From contig NZ_CP060398.1 in assembly GCF_015840915.1 (NCBI RefSeq), positions 2,108,001-2,172,000 of the forward strand: a stretch of DNA of 64,000 nucleotides. The letters are read 5' to 3'. The notes under the pieces were generated by a model that saw nothing but the letters and a program-made list of their open reading frames with translations, did not search any database and was not told the DNA's origin. A program made the position numbers and the translations under genes. The stretch is from Synechococcus sp. CBW1002 (lineage in GTDB: Bacteria; Cyanobacteriota; Cyanobacteriia; PCC-6307; Cyanobiaceae). This document shows, in pieces, positions 47,982 through 57,226 of this stretch (position 1 is its first letter; each line of letters starts with the position of its first letter).

Positions 47982-49076
47982 TCAGTCTTCCGCCCAGATG
48001 TAGCGGGTCAGTTCGCTTGGATCGGGCTCGGGCGCATCCAGAGCAAAGGAAACGCAATCGCTCACCTCGGCATCGATCTCTTTTTCAATCGCCTTGAGAT
48101 CGTCCCCGCTGGCTAATCCCTGGCTGGTGAGGTGAGCAGCCAGCTGCTTGATCGGATCGCGCTGAGCCCAGAACTGCTTTTCAGCTTCGGCACGCAGCTC
48201 GTCTGGATCGGCGAGGGAGTGGCCACGGAAGCGATAGGTGAGGCACTCCAGCAGGGTCGGGCCTTCGCCGGCCCGGGCACGCTCCACGGCGCGTTGAGCG
48301 GCAGCCCGAACGGCCAGCACATCCATGCCATCAACTTCCTCACCGGCCATGCCGAAGGAGGCCGCTTTGCGCCAGATCTGAGGATCACTGGTGGCACGGT
48401 CATGGTCCATGCCAATGGCCCAGCGGTTGTTCTCCACCACAAACAGGATGGGCAACTTCCAGAGTGCCGCCATGTTCAGGCACTCGAAGAACTGGCCGTT
48501 GTTGCAGGTTCCGTCGCCGAAAAAGGCTGCTGTGACCGAATCACTGTCGGTAACGCCGAGGGCATCACGCTTGTAGCGGCTGGTGAACGCGGCACCGAGC
48601 GCGACGGGAATGCCCTCGCCGATGAAGGCATAGCCCCCCAGCAGATGATGCTCCTTGGAGAAGAGGTGCATCGAACCGCCACGGCCCTTGCTGCAGCCTG
48701 TGGCCTTGCCGAACAGCTCGCTCATCACCTCACGGGCAGGAACACCGGCGCTGAGGGCATGCACGTGGTCGCGATAGGTGCTGCAGAACCAGTCGTGCTG
48801 GGCTTTCATCGCCTTGATCACGCCCGTGCTCACAGCCTCCTGGCCGTTGTAGAGATGCACGAACCCAAACATCTTGCCCCGGTAATACATCTCGGCGCAC
48901 TTGTCTTCAAAGCGCCGCCCCAGGGTCATGTCGCGGTAGAGCATCAGACCCTCCTCGCGGCTGATGCTGAGATTGCCTGAGGGGTAAAGGGAGGACAGGC
49001 GCTCGGCATGGCTGCCGGCTCCGGAGGGGATGGCACTGCCCATAGCGGTGGTCTCTGCGGCCATCTCCTGCGTCAT
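47982..49076 (-). CDS. pdhA: Pyruvate dehydrogenase E1 component, alpha subunit
   Basis: Thiamine-diphosphate enzyme decarboxylating pyruvate, 364 residues. Markers: [52 protein letters not shown], and the TPP motif [15 protein letters not shown] followed by NNRWAIGM. Ends RYIWAED. Partners pdhB/E2/E3 are not in the window. Divergent from ftn2. Confidence 0.95.
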   Translation of the reverse strand: MTQEMAAETTAMGSAIPSGAGSHAERLSSLYPSGNLSISREEGLMLYRDMTLGRRFEDKCAEMYYRGKMFGFVHLYNGQEAVSTGVIKAMKAQHDWFCSTYRDHVHALSAGVPAREVMSELFGKATGCSKGRGGSMHLFSKEHHLLGGYAFIGEGIPVALGAAFTSRYKRDALGVTDSDSVTAAFFGDGTCNNGQFFECLNMAALWKLPILFVVENNRWAIGMDHDRATSDPQIWRKAASFGMAGEEVDGMDVLAVRAAAQRAVERARAGEGPTLLECLTYRFRGHSLADPDELRAEAEKQFWAQRDPIKQLAAHLTSQGLASGDDLKAIEKEIDAEVSDCVSFALDAPEPDPSELTRYIWAED

Positions 49077-49185
49077 GACGGGCCCGGATGCTGAAGCGTG
49101 TCGCTGACTGTACGGGGTCCGACATCGAACGGCTGTCCAGATTGCTTCTCCTGCTTACAGTCGGCTCCCAGGAGCGGATGCCTGG

Positions 49186-51405
49186 TTGGAACTGCCGATC
49201 GATCACTTCCGTCTGCTCGGTGTCACCCCCACCACAGACGCCCAGTCTGTGCTCCGTACCCTGCAGCAGAGGCTCGATCGGGCTCCCGACCAGGGTTTCA
49301 CCCATGAGACGCTGGAAGCAAGGGGTGAGCTGCTGCGCGCCAGTGCCGATCTGCTCACCGATGAAGACAGACGGCGCACTTACGAATCCCATCTCACCTC
49401 CCTTGTGGGCGACGACGCCCAGGCCATGGCAGCCTTGGAGGTGTCCAGTTCCCACGAGGTGGGCGGGCTTCTCCTGCTGTTTGAAGCCGGTCAACCTCTG
49501 GAGACTTTCGAGCAGGCTGAGCGGTGCCTGCAGCCCCCTCGGGCACCCTCTCTTGGCAGCGGCCGCGAGGCGGATCTCACGCTGCTGGCTGGGCTGAGCA
49601 GCCAGGCAGCCGCAACCGAATATCGCCGTCAACGCCGCTATGAAGCCGCTTCCCAGACCTTGACTCGTGGCCTGCAACTGCTGCAACGCATGGGCCAGTG
49701 TGCAGCCCTTCGGGACCAGATGGCCACGGAGCGCGATCAGCTCCTGCCGTACCGGATCCTCGACCTGCTCAGCCGTGACCTGGCCGCCGTGGCTCAGCGG
49801 AATGAAGGTATGGCTCTGCTGGAGCAGTTGGTGCAGCAGCGCGGTGGTATGGACAGTGAAGCCAGCACGATGCTCAGCCCCCAGGAATTCCTGGCGTTTC
49901 TGGCCCAGATCCGTTCCTTCCTCACCCTGCAGGAGCAACTCGATCTGTTCGAGCGCTGGTCACGGGCGGGGTCGGCCCGCGCCGAACTTCTGGCCTGCAA
50001 GGCTCTCACTGCCAGCGGCTTCGCCCAGCGCAAACCCGAACGGATCGCCGCGGCCCTGGAGCGGCTGGCCATCCGAGGTGCGCCACCCCAGCAGACCGAT
50101 CAAGCCTGTCTGCTGCTCTTGCTTGGAGACGTGGATCAGGCGGAGGCGCTGTTCTCCAGCACAGCGCCTCAGAACCCACACCACGCCATTGATGGGGAGG
50201 ATCCACTCCTGGTTCGGCTCTGCGCCGTGTGCCGCGACTGGCTGGCCCGGGAGGTGCTCACCGGCTACCGCGACCTGGACTCCGAACCTGACCTGGACGC
50301 CTATTTCAATGATCGTGACGTGCAGAGCTTCGTGGAACGCCAGGACCGTCGACGTCGCCGGGCCGAAGCCGAGCATCCCAGGCCTGCGACCGAGCCAGTG
50401 ACGGCCACGACATCTGCGGCATTGTCCCCGCCAGCCACCGCGACCGGCGGAAGTCTGGCCTCGACGCCTGTGAATTCCCCTGGCTCCTCCATGTCCCCAG
50501 CCACTCCTGCTGCTTTGTCCGCCGCCGGAAGCCTGTTCACCGGTGCTGCACCCCTTCCTCCACTGGCTGAGTCGATGGCGCCAGGCTGGGACCTCACCCG
50601 CGATCCTCACCACCCCTTTCCAGAAGAGCTGTCCCGGGCATCAATGACCCCCCAGTTCGAACAGAACATGGAGGCGGAGGATCCAGACCTGCAGGAAGTG
50701 CCGCTCCTGCGCTGGTCCGATCTCCATCCCGCCCAGCTGCGGTCCAACCTGTGGGAGCCAGTGGTCTCCAGGATCTCGACTGAGCTGGCCGCCTTCCCCC
50801 GGCCCCTGCTGTGGGGTGGGGCCTTGGTGGTGGGGGGGGGGCTGCTGGCGACCGGCTGGTGGCTCTGGAGTCCCCACGTGGCTGATCAGGGTCGACAGGA
50901 TTCTCAAGTTGCAGCTCCTCAGAAGACTCCGTCCCCAAGCTCCACTGCAGCGCCAACACAACCCCAGGCACAGCCCTCCGCAACCATGCCGACGCCAGCC
51001 CAGGCTCTTCCCTTGGAGGCGGCTGAGCCCAGCGAAGCTCAGATGCGTGCCTTGCTCGAGGGGTGGCTGGCTGCAAAAGCGGCGGTACTCGCCGGTGACA
51101 AGCCGGCAGTTGCCCTCGAAGCGGTGGCTCGCTCCAACCAGGCCGCTGCCGTTGAGGGCGAAAGGCGACGGGACCAGGCTCGTGATCGGCGCCAGGTGAT
51201 CGACACCAAGGTGCTGGATCTGCGGATTACCGAGCAGTCGCCCCGGCGGGTCGTGCTGGTGGCTGAGCTGCGCTACTCCGATCAGACCCTGGCTGCCGAT
51301 GGCGCCGTGATCGAGACCACCCCTCCCTTCACACTGACCAACACCTACGTGTTTGGCCGTGAAGACGGTCCCTGGCAGCTGGTGAGCTTCCACCGAGGGG
51401 GCTGA
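49186..51405 (+). CDS. ftn2: Cell division protein Ftn2/ZipN (ARC6 homologue)
   Basis: Cyanobacterial divisome scaffold, 739 residues. N-terminal J-domain-like region (IDHFRLLGVTPTTDAQSVL), helical repeats to about 400, a Pro/Ser/Thr-rich linker, a transmembrane helix near residues 541-562, then a C-terminal IMS-like domain (about 622-739, AQMRALLEGWLAAKAAVLAGD; ending YVFGREDGPWQLVSFHRGG). TTG start (MELPIDHFRLLG) is supported by an AGGAG at 49169-49173 and by the expected family N-terminus. A G10 run within the frame (50832-50841) encodes part of the helix. Confidence 0.9.
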   Translation: MELPIDHFRLLGVTPTTDAQSVLRTLQQRLDRAPDQGFTHETLEARGELLRASADLLTDEDRRRTYESHLTSLVGDDAQAMAALEVSSSHEVGGLLLLFEAGQPLETFEQAERCLQPPRAPSLGSGREADLTLLAGLSSQAAATEYRRQRRYEAASQTLTRGLQLLQRMGQCAALRDQMATERDQLLPYRILDLLSRDLAAVAQRNEGMALLEQLVQQRGGMDSEASTMLSPQEFLAFLAQIRSFLTLQEQLDLFERWSRAGSARAELLACKALTASGFAQRKPERIAAALERLAIRGAPPQQTDQACLLLLLGDVDQAEALFSSTAPQNPHHAIDGEDPLLVRLCAVCRDWLAREVLTGYRDLDSEPDLDAYFNDRDVQSFVERQDRRRRRAEAEHPRPATEPVTATTSAALSPPATATGGSLASTPVNSPGSSMSPATPAALSAAGSLFTGAAPLPPLAESMAPGWDLTRDPHHPFPEELSRASMTPQFEQNMEAEDPDLQEVPLLRWSDLHPAQLRSNLWEPVVSRISTELAAFPRPLLWGGALVVGGGLLATGWWLWSPHVADQGRQDSQVAAPQKTPSPSSTAAPTQPQAQPSATMPTPAQALPLEAAEPSEAQMRALLEGWLAAKAAVLAGDKPAVALEAVARSNQAAAVEGERRRDQARDRRQVIDTKVLDLRITEQSPRRVVLVAELRYSDQTLAADGAVIETTPPFTLTNTYVFGREDGPWQLVSFHRGG

Positions 51406-51407
51406 TC

Positions 51408-51430
51408 TTCCCCTCCGCGGCAGAGGGGAA
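51408..51430 (+). terminator. Strong hairpin after ftn2
   Basis: TTCCCCTC-CGCGGCA-GAGGGGAA gives a perfect 8-bp stem with a 7-base loop, starting 3 bases after the ftn2 stop. There is no T-run, so it is a weak intrinsic terminator at best, or an mRNA-stabilising/processing structure. Confidence 0.45.
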
Positions 51431-51505
51431 CGCTCCACCGGGAGATCACCACCGACGCTGAGTTTTTACGATCGCAGGCACTGGAGGCCCCGACTCCGGC
51501 CGCGT

Positions 51506-51545
51506 CTTCCGTCAGCCTGCTTCCGTCAGCCCCTTCCGCCAGCCC
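51506..51545 (+). repeat. Three tandem copies of a 13-14 bp unit before ffh
   Basis: CTTCCGTCAGCCTG, CTTCCGTCAGCCC and CTTCCGCCAGCCC at 51506-51519, 51520-51532 and 51533-51545, ending three bases before the ffh ATG. The array replaces any recognisable ribosome-binding site. Confidence 0.8.
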
Positions 51546-51548
51546 TTC

Positions 51549-53045
51549 ATGTTCGACGAGCTTTCCCAGCGTTTTGAAGACGCCGTCAAGAGCCTGAGGG
51601 GTCAGGACAAAATCACCGAAACCAACGTCGAGGGGGCCCTCCAGCAGGTGCGCCGTGCCCTGCTCGACGCCGACGTGAGCCTGCCGGTGGTGCGCTCCTT
51701 CGTGGACGAGGTGCGCAGCCGGGCCGTGGGGTCGGAGGTGGTGCGTGGCATCAGCCCCGATCAGAAGTTCATCCAGCTGGTGCATGAACAGCTGGTGGAG
51801 ACCATGGGGGGCGAGAACGCTCCCCTGGCGGCAGGCGGCACGGAGGGGGCTCCCACGGTGATCCTGATGGCCGGCCTTCAGGGCGCCGGCAAGACCACCG
51901 CCACCGCCAAGCTCGGCCTGCACCTCAAGGACCAGGGCCGCAAGGCGCTGCTCGTGGGAGCGGACGTCTACCGCCCGGCTGCCATCGAACAGCTCAGGAC
52001 CCTGGGCGGCCAGATCGGCGTGGAGGTGTTCAGCCTGGGCACCGAGGCCAGGCCTGAGGCCATCGCCGCAGCCGGTATCGCCAAAGCGCGGCAGGAGGGC
52101 TTCGACACGGTGCTGGTCGACACGGCCGGCCGCCTTCAGATCGACACGTCGATGATGGAGGAGATGGTGCGGATCCGCGAAGCCGTGCAGCCCGATGAGG
52201 TGCTGCTGGTGGTGGATTCGATGATCGGTCAGGAGGCGGCCGAACTGACCCGCGCCTTCCACGAGCAGGTGGGCATCACCGGCGCCGTGCTCACCAAGCT
52301 CGACGGCGACTCCCGAGGCGGGGCAGCGCTTTCGATCCGCAAGGTGAGTGGTGCCCCGATCAAGTTCATCGGTACCGGCGAGAAGGTGGAGGCGCTGCAG
52401 CCCTTCCACCCGGAACGGATGGCCAGCCGCATCCTCGGCATGGGTGATGTGCTCACCCTGGTGGAGAAGGCCACCAAGGAGGTCGAGCTGGCCGACGTGG
52501 CGCGGATGCAGCAGAAGCTGCAGGAGGCCACCTTCGACTTCTCCGATTTCGTGCAGCAGATGCGCCTGATCAAGCGCATGGGCTCGCTGGGCGGCCTGAT
52601 GAAAATGATCCCGGGCATGAACAAGATCGACGACGGCATGCTCAAGCAGGGGGAGCAGCAGCTCAGGAAGATCGAGGCGATGATCGGCTCGATGACCCAG
52701 CAGGAACGGGAGCAACCCGATCTGCTGGCCTCCCAACCCTCACGCAGGCGGCGCATCGCCTCCGGCAGCGGTCACAGCCCCGCCGAGGTGGACAAGGTGC
52801 TGACCGATTTCCAGAAGATGCGCGGCTTCATGCAACAGATGAGCCGGGGTGGCATGCCGGGTATGGGAGGCATGCCTGGGGGATTCCCTGGCATGGGGGG
52901 CTTTCCCGGCATGGGTGGCATGCCGGGGATGGGAGGGATGCCTGGCATGGGCGGAATGCCCGGGATGGGGGCGCCTGCTGGCCGTGGCGGCGCGCCGAAA
53001 CCGGCCCGGCCGGCCAAGAAGCGCAAGGGCTTCGGGCAACTCTGA
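51549..53045 (+). CDS. ffh: Signal recognition particle protein Ffh (SRP54)
   Basis: GTPase that targets membrane proteins with SRP RNA; 498 residues. N domain, G domain with GLQGAGKTTATAKL, DTYRP-like DVYRPAAIEQL, VDTAGRLQID, TKLDGDSRGG, and the Met-rich M domain (MKRMGSLGGLMKMIPGMNK-like region, KIEAMIGSM). The C-terminus after about residue 430 has repeated [12 protein letters not shown] before a basic KPARPAKKRKGF tail. The ATG has no clear SD; a tandem repeat lies directly upstream. Confidence 0.95.
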   Translation: MFDELSQRFEDAVKSLRGQDKITETNVEGALQQVRRALLDADVSLPVVRSFVDEVRSRAVGSEVVRGISPDQKFIQLVHEQLVETMGGENAPLAAGGTEGAPTVILMAGLQGAGKTTATAKLGLHLKDQGRKALLVGADVYRPAAIEQLRTLGGQIGVEVFSLGTEARPEAIAAAGIAKARQEGFDTVLVDTAGRLQIDTSMMEEMVRIREAVQPDEVLLVVDSMIGQEAAELTRAFHEQVGITGAVLTKLDGDSRGGAALSIRKVSGAPIKFIGTGEKVEALQPFHPERMASRILGMGDVLTLVEKATKEVELADVARMQQKLQEATFDFSDFVQQMRLIKRMGSLGGLMKMIPGMNKIDDGMLKQGEQQLRKIEAMIGSMTQQEREQPDLLASQPSRRRRIASGSGHSPAEVDKVLTDFQKMRGFMQQMSRGGMPGMGGMPGGFPGMGGFPGMGGMPGMGGMPGMGGMPGMGAPAGRGGAPKPARPAKKRKGFGQL

Positions 53046-53114
53046 GGGCCTCTTGCGGGGGGTGAAGGTCTGAGAGGTAGATTCGACCTTTGGACACCTA
53101 GCGGCACAGCCTCG

Positions 53115-53501
53115 ATGATCAAGCTCCGCCTGAAGCGGTTCGGTAAGAAGCGGGAAGCGAGCTTCCGCCTCGTGGCCACCAACAGCACCTCACGCCGGGA
53201 TGGCCATCCCCTCGAGGAACTCGGTTTTTACAATCCCCGCACCAAAGAGACGCGCCTCGACACCGAGGCGATCCGCAAGCGCCTCAGCCAGGGTGCCCAG
53301 CCCACGGACACCGTGCGCTACCTGCTGGAGAAGGGTGGTCTGATCGAGAAGACGATCCGCTCCGCCGAGGTGGTGGGCAAGGCCAAGCAGGCCACCGCCC
53401 GTGAGGCCGCTGCCAAGCAGGCCGCCGCTGAAGCCGCTGCCAAGGCCGCTGAGGCGGCAGCAGCGACCGCTGAACCCGAACCCGCCGCCGTAGAAGCCTG
53501 A
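53115..53501 (+). CDS. rpsP: Ribosomal protein S16 with Ala-rich tail
   Basis: Small-subunit protein, core [21 protein letters not shown], then GRD-like region and [26 protein letters not shown]. Residues after about 90 form an Ala/Glu/Lys helix-prone tail ([20 protein letters not shown]) extending the usual 80-90 residue protein to 128. Twelve bases before phoH; probably one transcript with ffh upstream. Confidence 0.95.
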   Translation: MIKLRLKRFGKKREASFRLVATNSTSRRDGHPLEELGFYNPRTKETRLDTEAIRKRLSQGAQPTDTVRYLLEKGGLIEKTIRSAEVVGKAKQATAREAAAKQAAAEAAAKAAEAAAATAEPEPAAVEA

Positions 53502-53512
53502 TCGGCAGCCCC

Positions 53513-54508
53513 ATGGCCGAAGCGGCGGGGCTCCAGACCTTCTCCATTCCGCTCCCCTCCCCCGAGGCAGCCCTTGCCTTGGCTGGGGAAGCCGAGTCGA
53601 GCCTGCGGCACCTTGAGTCCCTCACCGGGACGCTTCTTGTGTTGCGCGGGCTCGACCTCGTGCTGCAGGGGCGGGCCTCCCAGCTGGAGCGCACCTCTGC
53701 CCTGGTTGAGTTGCTTCGCCCGCTGTGGCAGGAGGGACAGGCGATCACCCGGGTGGACGTGCAGACCGCGCTCAAGGCTCTGGATACGGGCCGGGAGCAG
53801 GAACATGCGCGCCTCAGTGATCAGGTGCTGGCCCGCAGCCAGAGCGGCAAACTGCTGCGCCCCCGCACCCTCAAGCAGAAGGCCTACGTGGACGCCATGG
53901 AGTGCCACGACCTCACTCTGGCCCTCGGCCCTGCCGGCACCGGCAAGACCTTCCTCGCCACGGTTCTGGCGGTGAGGATGCTGCACGAGCGCAAGGTGGA
54001 ACGGCTGATCCTGACCCGGCCCGCTGTGGAGGCCGGAGAACGGCTCGGCTTCCTGCCCGGTGATCTGCAGCAGAAAGTGGATCCCTATCTGCGGCCGCTG
54101 TACGACGCCCTCCATACCCTGCTCGGCAGCGAGCGCACCGCCACGCTGCTCGAAAAGGGTGTGATCGAGGTGGCACCGCTGGCCTACATGCGAGGCCGCA
54201 CCCTGGCCGATGCCTTTGTGATCCTCGATGAGGCGCAGAACACCACGGCGGGTCAGATGCGGATGGTGCTGACCCGCCTCGGTGAGAATTCGCGCATGGT
54301 GGTGACCGGCGACCCCACCCAGGTGGATCTGCCTCCTGGGGTCACCAGTGGCCTGGCGGAAGCCGCCCAGGTGCTGCAGGGGGTCGAGGGGGTGGCGATC
54401 TGCACCCTCACAGCTGCCGATGTGGTGCGGCATCCACTGGTGCAGCGGTTGGTGCAGGCCTATGCCCGCAGGGATGGAGCGCCCTCCGGCTCCAGCAGCC
54501 GACGATAG
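53513..54508 (+). CDS. phoH: PhoH-family ATPase
   Basis: P-loop protein of 331 residues with a conserved N-terminal region (SLRHLESLTGTLLVLRGLDLVLQG), RPRTLKQKAYVDAME-like TLKQKAYVDAM, Walker A GPAGTGKTFLATVLAVRML, PGDLQQKVDPYLRPLYDAL, Walker B FVILDEAQNTT and RMVVTGDPTQVDLP. Associated with RNA metabolism in other bacteria. Follows rpsP by 11 bases. Confidence 0.93.
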   Translation: MAEAAGLQTFSIPLPSPEAALALAGEAESSLRHLESLTGTLLVLRGLDLVLQGRASQLERTSALVELLRPLWQEGQAITRVDVQTALKALDTGREQEHARLSDQVLARSQSGKLLRPRTLKQKAYVDAMECHDLTLALGPAGTGKTFLATVLAVRMLHERKVERLILTRPAVEAGERLGFLPGDLQQKVDPYLRPLYDALHTLLGSERTATLLEKGVIEVAPLAYMRGRTLADAFVILDEAQNTTAGQMRMVLTRLGENSRMVVTGDPTQVDLPPGVTSGLAEAAQVLQGVEGVAICTLTAADVVRHPLVQRLVQAYARRDGAPSGSSSRR

Positions 54509-54584
54509 GGAGATCCGCACCAACGCATCAACCGGCCCCCGTCACTGGCTGGCAGGATGAGTCAGTACGCAGAACTGGTGAGCC

Positions 54585-55316
54585 ATGCCGGCCAGCAGCA
54601 ATTTCCAGGAAGCGATCCGCGAGGCCAATTCCAGCGCCCTCGTTGGGCCCAATGTCGTCAGCAAGGCGCTGCCCTACGTAGGTGGTGGCATGGTGCTCAC
54701 CGCTGGCGGGGTGCTGGGTGGGCTTTCGATGATGTCGAGCCCGCTCTACATGCCCCTGTTCTGGGTGGCCCTGATCGGGAACTTCATCCTGTTCTTCGTG
54801 GCCCAGAATGTGGCCTCCAAGGGCAATAACAGCACTGCCCTGCCGCTGCTGGCCGCCTACAGCCTGATCACGGGCTTCACTCTGAGTGGCATCGTCGGCT
54901 ACGCCGTTGCCTCTGCAGGTATCGGTGCCGTAGGCACAGCCGCCCTGGCCACTGGCATCACCTTTGTGGTGGCGTCGGTGCTGGGACGCCGCATGAGCGA
55001 CAGCATCGGTCAGGCCCTTGGAGCCGTGGTGGGTCTGGGTCTGCTCGGCCTGATCATCGCCATGGTGGTTCAGGTTGTGGGCAGCATCTTTGCCCCAGGC
55101 ATGTTCAGCACGGGTGGTTTTGAACTGATGATCGCCGGTTTCGGCACCGTGCTGTTTGTCGGTGCCGCATTCCTGGACTTCTATACGATGCCCAGGTCCT
55201 ACACCGACGACCAGTATCTAGCCGGTGCTCTGGGGATGTACCTCACCTACATCAACCTCTTCATCTTCATTCTGCGCCTGATCATCGCCCTGCAGGGTGG
55301 TGGCCGTCGCGACTGA
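54585..55316 (+). CDS. Bax inhibitor-1/YccA family membrane protein
   Basis: Membrane protein of 243 residues with seven helices: MPLFWVALIGNFILFFVAQN, LPLLAAYSLITGFTLSGIVGY, TAALATGITFVVASVLG, GAVVGLGLLGLIIAMVVQVVG, LMIAGFGTVLFVGAAFLDFY and LTYINLFIFILRLIIAL. This is the BI-1/UPF0005 pattern (proposed Ca2+ leak channel or stress role). An unusual N-terminal segment (NFQEAIREANSSALVGPNVVSK) precedes the first helix. Followed by a strong terminator. Confidence 0.87.
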   Translation: MPASSNFQEAIREANSSALVGPNVVSKALPYVGGGMVLTAGGVLGGLSMMSSPLYMPLFWVALIGNFILFFVAQNVASKGNNSTALPLLAAYSLITGFTLSGIVGYAVASAGIGAVGTAALATGITFVVASVLGRRMSDSIGQALGAVVGLGLLGLIIAMVVQVVGSIFAPGMFSTGGFELMIAGFGTVLFVGAAFLDFYTMPRSYTDDQYLAGALGMYLTYINLFIFILRLIIALQGGGRRD

Positions 55317-55382
55317 ATCCCAGCACGATTGATCCCAAGGCCTGAAAAATAGCCATTGCTGATCTATCTTCGAACCTCCTTT

Positions 55383-55405
55383 GCGCCCCTAAAGGGGCGC
55401 TTTTT
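55383..55405 (+). terminator. Rho-independent terminator
   Basis: GCGCCCC-TAAA-GGGGCGC gives a perfect 7-bp GC stem followed by TTTTT, 67 bases after the BI-1 stop. It ends the plus-strand run from ffh or phoH. The rest of the gap to 55539 is non-coding, with a CTGT tetranucleotide stretch near 55510-55530. Confidence 0.93.
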
Positions 55406-55539
55406 CATGGGACGTGCCCGAACTGGGGGCACTGATTGATTCAGCAGTGTCAATTGTGTGCCTTTCTGTGCAATAACGTGCTTGCCTGGCTGCTGGCTGG
55501 CCAATTAACTGTCTTTCTGTCTGTCTGTCTGGCTCGCGA

Positions 55540-56073
55540 TCAGTCCTCGGCTACCGCCTCGATCGCCTCGGCAATGGCCGCGCGCTGCTCGGTGTCGTAG
55601 CCCCAGCGATCCAGAAAATCCACATCGGTGCCGGAGCCGTTCCGAGCGGCCGCCAGCAGAATCTCCAACCGGGTCTTCACCGCCAGGGGTTCCAGCAGGC
55701 GGATGAGCTCGGTGCAGCGGGCCGCCACCCGGGCGGAGGCCGCCTGCTGCTGGTCATCGCCGGCGCGCCCGTGGTGCAGGGTCATGGCGGTGCTCATGGC
55801 CAGGTTGCGGGCGGTGAGATCCACCACTCCATCGCCGGCGGCCCGCAGCTGCAGCACCAGCGGCTCGGGCAGGCGGTCCATCAACGGGCAATCCCCCGCC
55901 AGCGCCACCACGAAGAAGCCACGGGCTCCGTCGCGGCTGGCCACCAGCTCCCCCACCCGATCGGCCAGCACCTCGTCGCTGAGCTCGCCGCTCTCCCACA
56001 GCCCCAGCCATTGGGCCGTGATCTCCATCGCCTGCGGGAAGGTGGGCTGGGCAAGGGGGGTGGACGTATCCAT
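55540..56073 (-). CDS. Conserved hypothetical protein
   Basis: Soluble, acidic protein of 177 residues; no signal peptide or membrane helix. Visible segments: PTFPQAMEITAQWLGLWESGELSDEVLADRVGELV, then GARGFFVVALAGDCPLMDRLPEPL and an Ala-rich C-terminus. I recognise no family, though codon use matches neighbours. It is divergent from era with 34 bases between the starts. Confidence 0.7.
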   Translation of the reverse strand: MDTSTPLAQPTFPQAMEITAQWLGLWESGELSDEVLADRVGELVASRDGARGFFVVALAGDCPLMDRLPEPLVLQLRAAGDGVVDLTARNLAMSTAMTLHHGRAGDDQQQAASARVAARCTELIRLLEPLAVKTRLEILLAAARNGSGTDVDFLDRWGYDTEQRAAIAEAIEAVAED

Positions 56074-56107
56074 GGGGTCGGCACCGTCTGCTGGCAGTGT
56101 TGAGGTT

Positions 56108-57190
56108 ATGGAGCCAAGTCACCCCGGCGATCCGTCGTCGCCCCAACCCAGCCCCGAGGGCACCGCAGCAGCAGGTGGGCGTCTGCTGCCGATTCCCGAG
56201 CCCCCGGCTGCCGGGGGAAGCAGCTTCGGCCTGGCCCCCGAGGGCTTCCGCTCCGGCTTTGTGGCCCTGATCGGTCGCCCCAACGTGGGCAAATCCACCC
56301 TGCTCAACCAGCTGGTGGGGGAGAAGGTGGCGATCACCTCGCCGGTGGCTCAGACCACCCGCAACCGCCTGCGGGCCATCCTCACCACCCCCAGCGCTCA
56401 GCTGGTGTTGCTCGACACGCCCGGCATCCACAAGCCCCACCATCTGCTCGGCGAGCGGCTGGTCCAGAGCGCCCGGGGCGCGATCGGGGAGGTGGACCTG
56501 GTGCTGCTGCTGGTGGACGGCAGCCAGCCCGCGGGGCGAGGCGACGGCTTCATCGTCGAATTGCTGCGCCACGCCCGGGTGCCGGTGCACGTGGCCCTCA
56601 ACAAGAGCGATCTGGTGCCGCCCGAGCAGGCCCGGGAGCTGGCGGAGACCTACCGGCAGCTCCTGGCCGGCGACAACACGCTTGGCGCCAGCCCTGGGGA
56701 CGACGTCGGGCCAACCGCTGCGCCACGGCTGGACTGGCCCCTCCATCCGGTCAGTGCCCTCACGGGAGTCGGCACGGCGGAGCTGGTCGAGGCTCTGGCC
56801 GCCGATCTGCCGATCGGCCCCCACCTCTATCCCCCCGATGCCACTAGCGATCAACCGGAGCAACTGCTGCTGGCCGAGCTGATCCGCGAGCAGGTGCTCT
56901 GCCACACCCGCGAGGAGGTGCCGCATTCGGTGGCGGTGCAGATCGATCGCATCGTCGATGACGGCCCCCGCACGGCCGTGCTGGCCACGGTGCTGGTGGA
57001 ACGGGCCAGCCAGAAGGGCATCCTGATCGGCAAGGGGGGCAGCATGCTGCGCCAGATCGGCCAGGGGGCTCGGCTGCAGATGCAGAAGGTGTTCGACGGA
57101 CCGGTCTATCTCGAGCTGTTCGTCAAGGTGGTGCCCAACTGGCGGCGCAGCGCGGCACGGTTGGCGGAACTGGGCTATCGCGGCGACTGA
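56108..57190 (+). CDS. era: GTPase Era
   Basis: 16S rRNA-binding GTPase for 30S maturation, 360 residues. A disordered N-tail of about 48 residues (unusual for Era) precedes VALIGRPNVGKSTLLNQLVG (G1), DTPGIHKPHH (G3), LNKSD (G4), an insertion near residues 190-208 (GDNTLGASPGDDVGPTA), and the KH domain GILIGKGGSMLRQIGQGARLQMQKVF. ATG 56108 is the first start not overlapping the divergent gene; internal starts would drop the tail. Confidence 0.95.
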   Translation: MEPSHPGDPSSPQPSPEGTAAAGGRLLPIPEPPAAGGSSFGLAPEGFRSGFVALIGRPNVGKSTLLNQLVGEKVAITSPVAQTTRNRLRAILTTPSAQLVLLDTPGIHKPHHLLGERLVQSARGAIGEVDLVLLLVDGSQPAGRGDGFIVELLRHARVPVHVALNKSDLVPPEQARELAETYRQLLAGDNTLGASPGDDVGPTAAPRLDWPLHPVSALTGVGTAELVEALAADLPIGPHLYPPDATSDQPEQLLLAELIREQVLCHTREEVPHSVAVQIDRIVDDGPRTAVLATVLVERASQKGILIGKGGSMLRQIGQGARLQMQKVFDGPVYLELFVKVVPNWRRSAARLAELGYRGD

Positions 57191-57226
57191 GGCGATCGGG
57201 AGGGCGGCTGAGAGGATGGGACGATC

